DNA of 9,698 bases from contig NZ_ML142849.1 of the NCBI RefSeq assembly GCF_004138495.1, positions 263,569-273,266 on the forward strand. The letters run 5' to 3'. Shown here piece by piece: positions 1 through 6,221 of the stretch. Both the position numbers and the translations under genes were made by a program. The notes beneath the pieces are model-generated. The model had not been told where the DNA came from. It saw only the letters and a list, made by a program, of their open reading frames with translations, and ran no database searches. Positions within the stretch are counted from its first letter, which is position 1, and each line of letters begins with the position of its first letter. This DNA is from Phytoactinopolyspora endophytica (GTDB lineage Bacteria; Actinomycetota; Actinomycetes; Jiangellales; Jiangellaceae).

Positions 1-660
1 CGCTACAGCCTCGTCGCCCGACCAGGAATCCAGCAGCGCCTGCACTCCTGGCGGCGTGTAGTCGCCGAGACGCACCAGGAACTCGGGCATCAGGAACCTC
101 GGCAGGAAGACCCCGCCGACGAACATCGCGAGCATGTACGCGGTCATCGACAGCCCGCCGGCGACGCGTGTGTTCGGTGCGTACGCGGCGATCAGCATGC
201 CGATGGCCAGGATCGCCCCGAAGCCGATGAGGAAGGCCGCCGCGAACCACAACGGACTCTCGGGTGGTGGAACGTCGAGTACGAGCCACGACGCGCCGAT
301 GAGCAGCACGGCTGCCGCGACGGCGGCCGCCAGCACCACGACGAGCTGGGCGACCAGCAGGGTGGCGGGATGGACCGGAGTCGTGGACATCCGGCGCAGG
401 ATGCGGTTCTCCCGATAGGAGGCGACAACGGCCGGGATGTGCTGCAACCCCAGGATGCCGATGCCGAGTACCAGCGCCGTCGGCGCCCAGGCCTCAACGA
501 AACGCGCGCCGTCGTACTCCTCCGACGGTTCCCGCATCGCGGGGATGGCGCCAAGACCGAGCAGGAGGGCGGTGGGAAACAGCACCCCGAAGATCACGGA
601 CATCGGTTCGCGGAGGAACAGCTTGGTCTCGACGAGGACGACCTTCTGCAAGGCATACAT
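1..660 (-). CDS. ABC-2 type transporter permease (3' end missing)
   Basis: Membrane half of an ABC exporter, probably moving a drug, lipid or other amphiphile outward. I translated it directly: 220 codons run open from an ATG at 660 to the left edge, so the C-terminus lies outside the window. About 25-40 residues are probably missing, since such permeases are usually around 245 aa. Hydrophobic segments fall near residues 21-39, 58-81, 100-128, 138-160 and 168-188. Between segments 2 and 3 is the cytoplasmic YRENRILRRMSTTPV stretch typical of ABC2_membrane proteins; a TPPGVQAL motif sits near residue 202. A ribosome site (GGAG, complement of 667-672) lies 7 nt before the ATG. The gene starts 24 nt after the ATPase stop, so the two form one operon. 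The family assignment is firm; the substrate is unknown. Confidence 0.92.
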   Translation of the reverse strand, partial: MYALQKVVLVETKLFLREPMSVIFGVLFPTALLLGLGAIPAMREPSEEYDGARFVEAWAPTALVLGIGILGLQHIPAVVASYRENRILRRMSTTPVHPATLLVAQLVVVLAAAVAAAVLLIGASWLVLDVPPPESPLWFAAAFLIGFGAILAIGMLIAAYAPNTRVAGGLSMTAYMLAMFVGGVFLPRFLMPEFLVRLGDYTPPGVQALLDSWSGDEAVA

Positions 661-684
661 GGACGATCTCTCCTGTTCTTCGGA

Positions 685-1593
685 TCAGTGGTCGAACGTG
701 CGACCGGTCAGCGCGATGAACGCGTCATCGAGGGTCGCCTGCTCGATGCGCAGGTCCTCCGCCACGATCTGGTTCCTCGCGAGGACCGATGTCACGGCGT
801 GCAGCAAGTTGCCCGTGCCGGTCACGATCACGTGCTGGCCGCTGCGCTGTACGCGGATCACCTCGGGAATCTCGGCGAGTAGCTCGTCGTCCAGCGGTGT
901 GGCGGGATGGAAGCGCACCCGCTGCTCCTGGGCCGCCCGTGACACCAGGCCGCCTGGCGTGTCCAGCGCCGCGATCCGGCCGGCGTCGATCAGAGCCAGC
1001 CGGTCGCACAGCCGCTCGGCCTCGTCCATGAAATGCGTGACCAGGATGATCGTGACCCCAGAGTCCCGCACTTGCTCGATCAGGTCCCAGGTGTCACGGC
1101 GCGCCTGTGGATCCAGTCCCGTGGTCAGCTCATCGAGCACCGCGACCTTCGGGCTCCCTACCAGGGCCAGCGCGATCGAGAGCCGCTGCTTCTGGCCGCC
1201 GGAGAGCTTGCGGTACTGAGTGTTCCGCTTGCCGGCTAGCCCCAGCACCTCGAGCAAGTGGTTCCAGTCCGCGGGATGGCGGTAGAAGGAGCTGTACAAG
1301 TCCAGCGCCTCCGCGACCGTCAGCTTGTCTTGCAGCTTGCTCTCTTGAAGCTGCACTCCCACCTGCTGCCGCAGCTCCCGCCGGTCCTGTATCGGGTCAT
1401 GGCCGAGCACCGTGATCGACCCATGGTCGGGGGAACGAAGACCTTCCACGCACTCGACGGTGGTGGTCTTACCCGCACCGTTGGGGCCGAGTATCCCGAA
1501 GATCTCGCCTTCATCGACGGTGAACGAGACATCGTCGACCGCCACCGTGTCGCCGTAGCTCTTGCGCAGGTTGGTCACCTCGATGATTGTCAT
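685..1593 (-). CDS. ABC transporter ATP-binding protein (exporter type)
   Basis: Cytoplasmic ATPase that powers the permease encoded just downstream. It is 302 residues from the ATG at 1593. Visible motifs are Walker A GPNGAGKTT (36-44), Q-loop near Q83, signature LSGGQ (130-134), Walker B ending in D154-E155, D-loop GLDP and switch His187. The C-terminal third (about 215-302) is the extra domain common in drug/antibiotic exporter ATPases of the CcmA/DrrA kind. After the Walker B Glu it has LTTGLD where PTTGLD is more usual, a minor change. The frame stays open up to 1746, but ATG 1593 is chosen because MTIIEVTNLRKSYGD is where family members begin. No clear Shine-Dalgarno precedes it, so the transcript may be leaderless. 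Palindromic boxes upstream (1643-1676) suggest repressor control. Substrate cannot be told from sequence. Confidence 0.95.
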   Translation of the reverse strand: MTIIEVTNLRKSYGDTVAVDDVSFTVDEGEIFGILGPNGAGKTTTVECVEGLRSPDHGSITVLGHDPIQDRRELRQQVGVQLQESKLQDKLTVAEALDLYSSFYRHPADWNHLLEVLGLAGKRNTQYRKLSGGQKQRLSIALALVGSPKVAVLDELTTGLDPQARRDTWDLIEQVRDSGVTIILVTHFMDEAERLCDRLALIDAGRIAALDTPGGLVSRAAQEQRVRFHPATPLDDELLAEIPEVIRVQRSGQHVIVTGTGNLLHAVTSVLARNQIVAEDLRIEQATLDDAFIALTGRTFDH

Positions 1594-1642
1594 GTATCGA
1601 GAATCGCGGACGGGCAACGATCGCGGATCGCCCAGGAGGTTC

Positions 1643-1676
1643 AGCGATCGGTAGATCGCCCTATCAACCGATCGGT
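1643..1676. promoter_or_regulatory. Tandem palindromic boxes, probable operator of the ABC exporter
   Basis: The divergent spacer holds a perfect 10-bp palindrome ACCGATCGGT at 1667-1676 and a near-copy AGCGATCGGT at 1643-1652, starting 24 bp apart. Both are centred on CGATCG. A further CGATCG lies at 1618-1623 and a fourth at 1747-1752; these last two sit inside an 11-bp direct repeat, GGCAACGATCG (1613-1623 and 1742-1752). Paired palindromes spaced about two helix turns apart, ahead of an exporter, are the usual shape of a TetR-family operator. No regulator gene is present in the window, so the binding protein is unknown. Control of the plus-strand phosphatase from the same sites is also possible. 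Confidence 0.45.
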
Positions 1677-1765
1677 GGATCCAGCCCGCGCCACACGGTG
1701 TCTGGCATAACATCAATTCCACGCTGATCACGAGATGGTCCGGCAACGATCGACGATGGGACGGT

Positions 1766-2587
1766 GTGACTCCGATGCTGAGATTTCGCCCTGCAGCGCG
1801 GTCTCATCGAGGACTCGTGCGCGAGAACAACGAGGATTCCGGATACGCAGGACCGTCTCTGCTCCTCGTCGCCGACGGTGTCGGCGGGAATGCCGCCGGC
1901 GAGGTCGCGTCCGCGAGCGTGTCGCACGTCATTGCGGCGTTCGCCTTCCAGGCGGAGCGCCACCGGAATCCGGTGACACTGTTAGAGGACGCGATCGGAT
2001 TCGCGTTCACACATCTGCGCCAAGGCGTGACGCTGGACCCGGGCCGATCCGGAATGGCCACGACTCTGACCGCTGTCCTCGCTCACCGAGACGGGTTCGC
2101 ACTCGCCCACCTCGGAGATTCGCGCGGGTACCTGTTGCGCGGCACCATGCTGCAACAGATCACCCGTGATGACACCTTCGTACAAGAGCTCGTCGACGCC
2201 GGAAAGATCTCACGGGACGACGCCGCGTCGCATCCCTACCGCTCTGTCGTGGTGAAGTCAGTGACCGCCGATGATCGACCCGTCACATCTGTCATGCCGC
2301 TTCACTTGGTTGTCGGAGACCGGCTGCTCCTCTGCAGCGACGGCCTCACCGACCTCGTCCCGGACGAAACGGTGGCGACAATCCTGTCGGAAGGCTCGCC
2401 GACCGACGCGGCACGCCGGCTCGTCGATGCGGCACTGGAGGCCGGCGGCAAAGACAACGTGACATGTGTGGTCGGGGACGTCTGCGAAGGAGATCCATAC
2501 ATTCGGGCAGGCCAACTCGTAGGCGCTCAGCAGAACCCGGACAACTTGATCGACCCAGCGGCCGCACTCGCGCAGTGCACCGAATGA
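1766..2587 (+). CDS. PP2C-family serine/threonine protein phosphatase (PstP/Stp-like, soluble)
   Basis: Metal-dependent (Mn/Mg) phosphatase that removes phosphate from Ser/Thr residues of proteins, 273 aa. The PPM motifs come in order: RGLVRENNEDS (15-25), DGVGG with metal ligand D37, GMATTL (97-102), GDSR with D118, the HPYRS segment (156-160), CSDGL with D192, and KDNVT with D230. All metal-binding aspartates are present, so it should be active. After the catalytic domain (about 240) there is only a short polar tail and no membrane helix, unlike actinobacterial PstP, which is anchored. There is also no neighbouring pknA/pknB, ftsW or pbpA, so this is probably a paralogue of the housekeeping enzyme. 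GTG 1766 has a GGGA nearby; ATG 1775 is an equally plausible start. It is divergent from the ABC exporter. Confidence 0.93.
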   Translation: MTPMLRFRPAARSHRGLVRENNEDSGYAGPSLLLVADGVGGNAAGEVASASVSHVIAAFAFQAERHRNPVTLLEDAIGFAFTHLRQGVTLDPGRSGMATTLTAVLAHRDGFALAHLGDSRGYLLRGTMLQQITRDDTFVQELVDAGKISRDDAASHPYRSVVVKSVTADDRPVTSVMPLHLVVGDRLLLCSDGLTDLVPDETVATILSEGSPTDAARRLVDAALEAGGKDNVTCVVGDVCEGDPYIRAGQLVGAQQNPDNLIDPAAALAQCTE

Positions 2588-2602
2588 GGTGCCGCGCAGA
2601 GG

Positions 2603-3343
2603 TCATCCGGGCCGGTGGGCGACGAACACGTCGCGGGGCTGCCGCTCGTCTGTGGTGATCTCCACGGCCGCCTCGGCGTCGAAACCAGCCTCGCCGAGAA
2701 CGCGCAGCCACGTATGCCGATGGAACAGTCCGGTCCGGTGCGTCTCGTGCACCGTGTGGACGGCACCGCCGGTCTCCCGCAGGAGAAACGCGTACTCGGT
2801 GCACACCCAGGTGTCGTCGGGATCTGGATCCCACGTCCAGGCCAGGTAGCGGGCACCCCTGCCGGATTCGTCGTCGCTGCCGCCGTGCTCCGTGTCCGGC
2901 ACGAACGTCTCCACCGTGTGGTCAGGGACGAACACCGCGATACCGCCCGCGCGGCAATGCGCGAACGCGGTGTCCGCGACCCGGGCGAGATCGGCCTCGT
3001 CGGTCACATAGTCGATCGCGTCATGGACGAACACCGCGTCGAACTCCCGCCCCAGGCGGATCTCACGCATATCACCGGCGACGTGTTCACAGTCCGGATT
3101 GAGCCGGCGAGAGACCGCCAGCATCTCCTCGGAGATGTCCACCAGTGTCATCACGAACCGCGAGGTGAGGTAGGCAGCGTTGTTACCGCCGCCACTGCCC
3201 AGTTCCAGGACGTCGCGGACCGGCACCGACGCGGACGAGAGCAGCGCAGCAGCGTAGGCGGCCTCCTCGGCGTACTCGTCCGGCGGTGAGATCAGGGGCC
3301 ACCAGCCGGCCAGCTCGCCGTAGAGGCGGTGTTCACTCGTCAC
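2603..3343 (-). CDS. Class I SAM-dependent methyltransferase
   Basis: Cytoplasmic methyltransferase of 246 residues using S-adenosylmethionine; the acceptor is unknown. Motif I is VLELGSGGGNNAAYL (about residues 43-57), followed by the acidic end of strand 2 (LVDIS) and motif II/III-like AGDMREIRLGREFDAVFVHDAIDYV. The N-terminal LYGELAGWWPLISPP is characteristic of a small actinobacterial family of unassigned methyltransferases. The frame extends upstream to 3436, but GTG 3343 is preferred: it matches the family N-terminus and has AGGA seven bases upstream. The gene converges on the PP2C gene with a 15-nt gap and has no co-transcribed partner, so context does not indicate a substrate. Confidence 0.88.
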   Translation of the reverse strand: MTSEHRLYGELAGWWPLISPPDEYAEEAAYAAALLSSASVPVRDVLELGSGGGNNAAYLTSRFVMTLVDISEEMLAVSRRLNPDCEHVAGDMREIRLGREFDAVFVHDAIDYVTDEADLARVADTAFAHCRAGGIAVFVPDHTVETFVPDTEHGGSDDESGRGARYLAWTWDPDPDDTWVCTEYAFLLRETGGAVHTVHETHRTGLFHRHTWLRVLGEAGFDAEAAVEITTDERQPRDVFVAHRPG

Positions 3344-3350
3344 TCCCCCA

Positions 3351-3354
3351 TCCT
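3351..3354 (-). promoter_or_regulatory. Ribosome-binding site fixing the methyltransferase start
   Basis: On the minus strand AGGA lies 7 nt before GTG 3343, inside a purine-rich run. It supports the shorter start over the upstream in-frame start at 3436. Confidence 0.55.
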
Positions 3355-3570
3355 GCACGACGGTCAGGACGAGACGAGAACGCCCCCGGTACCTCCGCTG
3401 GGTGACGTGTGCACGAACGTCGGCCGATGGTCGCACGGTCCGGCACCTCCGATGGACGCTGCGGCACCATCGTGGTTCCTAGCGTCAGCTGCATGGCACG
3501 AGTGACGAAGTTGCGAATCATCCGAACCGGCGAGCCCTCGAATGGGAGGTCGGCCGTCTCACCAGACCGT

Positions 3571-4191
3571 GTGAGAACGGCGCCTCGGCGCGCACTCGCC
3601 AGGGCTGCCGCGATCACCGTGCTCGGTCTCGGTCTCGTGAGCTGCGGTGACGACGACCGGACGGTGGGTGACTCCCCCGCGTTCGGAGACGAGCGCGCCG
3701 GCACCATCGACGACGACACCACCAACGATGGCGGCACCACCGACGACGACAGCGATGGCGACGGCACGATCGAGGAAGGCACCCGGCTCACCGCCTTCGA
3801 CACCGACCACGTGGCGCTCGCCAACCTGGATCCTGAGCTTCTCGACGCCGTGCAGCAGGCGACGGAGGCGGCAGAACGCGACGGTATAGAGCTCCTCATC
3901 AACTCCGGGTGGCGCAGCGCCGACAAGCAGCAACGGCTGCTCGACGAGGCCATTGACACCTACGGCAGCATCGACGAGGCCAGGCGCTGGGTGAGCACGC
4001 CGGGCAGGTCGAAGCATGTGACCGGCGAGGCCGTCGACGTCGGCCCATGGGACGCCGCAGAATGGCTGGACGAGCACGGCGACGCCTGGGGTCTGTGCCG
4101 CATCTACGACAACGAACCCTGGCATTTCGAGCTGGCCGCCGAGCCCGGCGGGAGCTGCCCGCGTCTGCTGTTCGACGCGTCGGAAGGCTGA
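3571..4191 (+). CDS. VanY-family D-alanyl-D-alanine carboxypeptidase, lipoprotein
   Basis: Zinc peptidase expected to trim the terminal D-Ala from peptidoglycan stem peptides outside the membrane. From GTG 3571 (206 aa) there is a lipoprotein signal: an Arg-rich start, the hydrophobic AAAITVLGLGL stretch, then lipobox LVSC with Cys25 as lipidation site. An Asp/Thr/Gly-rich linker (about 26-70) comes next, then the peptidase domain. Its marks are SGWRS, SKHVTGEAVD carrying ligands H149 and D156, and EPWHFE carrying catalytic E182 and ligand H185. Two cysteines (176, 196) flank the last motif and may pair. The start is uncertain: ATG 3493 and the longest frame at 3409 are in frame but put 26 or 54 extra residues before the signal, and no start has a strong ribosome site. 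The 227-nt spacer 3344-3570 shows no convincing promoter. It converges on the response regulator with a 6-nt gap. Confidence 0.87.
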   Translation: MRTAPRRALARAAAITVLGLGLVSCGDDDRTVGDSPAFGDERAGTIDDDTTNDGGTTDDDSDGDGTIEEGTRLTAFDTDHVALANLDPELLDAVQQATEAAERDGIELLINSGWRSADKQQRLLDEAIDTYGSIDEARRWVSTPGRSKHVTGEAVDVGPWDAAEWLDEHGDAWGLCRIYDNEPWHFELAAEPGGSCPRLLFDASEG

Positions 4192-4197
4192 CGAGGG

Positions 4198-4908
4198 TTA
4201 CATCAGTCCGTGCTCGTAGGCGAAGACCACCACTTGGACGCGGTCGCGCAGCGACAGTTTCCGCAGAATCGTGCCGACGTGCGTCTTCACCGTCGACTCG
4301 CTCATGAACAGCGCAGCCCCAACCTCCGCGTTCGAGGCGCCGCGCGCGACCGCGTCGAAAACGCTCCGCTCCCGTTCGGTCAGTTCGTTGAAAGCCGACG
4401 GAAGCGTACGCGCCTCGCGGAACCGCCCGTCGAGCAGCACGTTCAGGTCACGCGGTGCTAATACGGCATTGCCCGCGTGCACCGTTCTGATCGCGTCGAC
4501 CAGTTGGGCAGGGGTCGCCTCTTTGAGCAGGAACCCGCTCGCGCCCGCCCGGATCGCGACGGCCGCACGCTCGTCGAGGTCGAACGTCGTCAGCACGATC
4601 ACACGCACGAGATGCGCCCTGCGGGCCATACGTTCCGCGCGGAGGATCTGCCTGGTGGCCTCGACGCCGTCGAGCTCCGGCATCCGGATATCCATCAGCA
4701 CGACGTCGGGCTCTTTCGCGTCCACGAGCTCGACACCGGCAGCGCCGTCCGGTGCCGTCCCGACCACGCTCATGTCCGGTTGAGCGTCGACGATGACGCG
4801 GATGCCCTCGCGGAACAGTTCCTGGTCGTCGACCAGCGCGATGCGGATCGGACCGGCACTACGATCGTGTTCGTCCGGCTCCGCATCGGTCCCGCGGCCC
4901 TCGCTCAT
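4198..4908 (-). CDS. NarL/FixJ-family response regulator
   Basis: DNA-binding output partner of the upstream histidine kinase, 236 aa from ATG 4908. The receiver domain (about 20-140) has the acidic pair D27-D28, the phosphoacceptor D73 in LMDIRMPELDG, T107 and K129 (FLLKEA). The C-terminal LuxR-type helix-turn-helix (about 176-218) carries LTERERSVFDAVARG and SESTVKTHVG. A TTG at 4929 would overlap the kinase stop, but GGAG six bases before ATG 4908 settles the start. A charged, low-complexity stretch precedes the receiver. The gene follows the kinase in one operon, separated by 17 nt. The target genes and signal are unknown. Confidence 0.95.
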   Translation of the reverse strand: MSEGRGTDAEPDEHDRSAGPIRIALVDDQELFREGIRVIVDAQPDMSVVGTAPDGAAGVELVDAKEPDVVLMDIRMPELDGVEATRQILRAERMARRAHLVRVIVLTTFDLDERAAVAIRAGASGFLLKEATPAQLVDAIRTVHAGNAVLAPRDLNVLLDGRFREARTLPSAFNELTERERSVFDAVARGASNAEVGAALFMSESTVKTHVGTILRKLSLRDRVQVVVFAYEHGLM

Positions 4909-4914
4909 CGGTCG

Positions 4915-4918
4915 CTCC
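4915..4918 (-). promoter_or_regulatory. Ribosome-binding site fixing the response regulator start
   Basis: GGAG on the minus strand, six bases before ATG 4908, within the 17-nt gap after the kinase stop. It favours ATG 4908 over the overlapping TTG 4929. Confidence 0.6.
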
Positions 4919-4925
4919 GTCTCAC

Positions 4926-6134
4926 TCAACGTTCTTCCCCTCTCGCCCGCACCGGCATCACCGCCGTCGCCGTGAACCCGTCCGCCGCATGCTTGACCGT
5001 CAGGGATCCGCCGATCGACTCGAGGCGCCGCTGCATGCCTGCGATGCCGCGACCACCGCCGTTCGAGCGTCCAGCGCCGACCGTGTTCGTGACCGTCATC
5101 GTCAGGCGCTCGGCCCAGTCCCGCTCGACGCGGATAGGTGCCCCGCGATCACCGTGCCGGATCGCGTTGGTGAGCAGTTCCTGCAGTACCCGGAACGCGA
5201 CGGCGGCCAAGTCAGGCGGCAGCGGGCGTTCCCGCCCTGAGTCTGTCACGTCGATGGCGATGCCGCTCGATCGGCTCGTGTCGATCAGGGAGTCGAGATC
5301 GCGACGGGTTGCCTCCGCCTCCTCCGGCGTCGCCAGCACCGCGCGCACCTCCTGGAGCGACGACCGCGCCGACGCCGCGATGCGTTCGAGCGTCCGCGCC
5401 ACCTCGGCGCGATTGTCCTGATCGAGGAATCTCGCCGACTCCGCCTGCGCGAGGATGACGGTGAGCGAATGACCCACCACATCATGCACGTCACGCGCCA
5501 GCGTCGCCTGACCCTCCCGCAGCCGAGCGATCTGCGCCATCTGAGCGTTCTCCAGCGCCGCGGCGCGTGCGTCCTGCTCCGCCGACTCCTGCAGCCGGCG
5601 CGCTGTACCTGACTCGCCCCAGAACCGCACGGCAAGACCGGCGAGCCACGGCACGTACAGCACGGATGCGATCGCCGGCACCGCGAACAGCTGCCACGGC
5701 TGCCCGGATTCGACCACACGCACGAAGATGTTGCGCGCGACCCGCGTTTCCCACACATCGCGAGCGAGCGCGTTGACCACCATCGCCATGATGATCGTGG
5801 CCACGGGCAGCGACACTCCGCTTGCCCAGACGAGCCGGCGGGTTCCCCACCTCGCCAGACCGAACAGGACGATCACGACGGCGATATCGGTGAGCATGAG
5901 GTCGGGGCGCATGAGCGCCTGCACGAGAAGGAGGAGCCACAGGACGGCGAACGAGACCCAGCTTGCCCTGCGAACAAGTGCCACGGATACGGCCAGCCCT
6001 GCCACGATCAACCACGGCAGCAGCGACGAGTACCCCGCCTGCAGCGCGGCGACAGCCTCGACCGTTCCGAGCACCAGAACGGTCCCGCCGACCGAGAGAT
6101 CCGGCGCCCAGGCGCGCGACACCGGATGATCCAT
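4926..6134 (-). CDS. Two-component sensor histidine kinase (HisKA_3, DesK/NarL-type)
   Basis: Membrane histidine kinase of 402 residues that should phosphorylate the regulator encoded just downstream. The N-terminal half is a chain of hydrophobic segments (roughly 15-30, 38-54, 57-74, 80-95, 102-122, 147-171) with no sizeable extracellular domain. Such sensors usually detect membrane or envelope state, or use an intramembrane signal. A coiled linker (about 178-210) leads to the HisKA_3 box RDVHDVVGHSL with phosphoacceptor H217. The ATPase domain has the N-box QELLTNAIRHG (N323) and the glycine box GGGRGIAGM (about 359-367). The start is ATG 6134; GAGG is only two bases upstream, so its ribosome site is poor. 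The 87-nt gap to the polymerase gene shows no clear terminator or promoter. Confidence 0.95.
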   Translation of the reverse strand: MDHPVSRAWAPDLSVGGTVLVLGTVEAVAALQAGYSSLLPWLIVAGLAVSVALVRRASWVSFAVLWLLLLVQALMRPDLMLTDIAVVIVLFGLARWGTRRLVWASGVSLPVATIIMAMVVNALARDVWETRVARNIFVRVVESGQPWQLFAVPAIASVLYVPWLAGLAVRFWGESGTARRLQESAEQDARAAALENAQMAQIARLREGQATLARDVHDVVGHSLTVILAQAESARFLDQDNRAEVARTLERIAASARSSLQEVRAVLATPEEAEATRRDLDSLIDTSRSSGIAIDVTDSGRERPLPPDLAAVAFRVLQELLTNAIRHGDRGAPIRVERDWAERLTMTVTNTVGAGRSNGGGRGIAGMQRRLESIGGSLTVKHAADGFTATAVMPVRARGEER

Positions 6135-6221
6135 GACCTCATGATCGCATCGCTGGCCCCGGATTTCCGCCTCGCGCCACGGCCGGGCCGCTCTATCGCT
6201 CGGGCTGTTCCACTGTCTCGA

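Noticed and set aside
1594..1746. N-terminal extension of the ABC ATPase to 1746
   Set aside because: The extra 51 residues do not resemble the family, and they cover the palindromic operator-like boxes. ATG 1593 gives the normal N-terminus.
3571..6134. Glycopeptide (vancomycin) resistance cluster suggested by a VanY-like gene beside a two-component system
   Set aside because: There is no vanH, vanA or vanX. The kinase is HisKA_3/NarL-type rather than VanS/VanR (OmpR-type), and VanY-like lipoproteins are common housekeeping genes in actinobacteria.
6180..6190. GC palindrome CGGCC-G-GGCCG between polymerase and kinase genes as a terminator
   Set aside because: The single central base leaves no room for a loop without losing most of the stem, and such GC palindromes are frequent by chance at this base composition.
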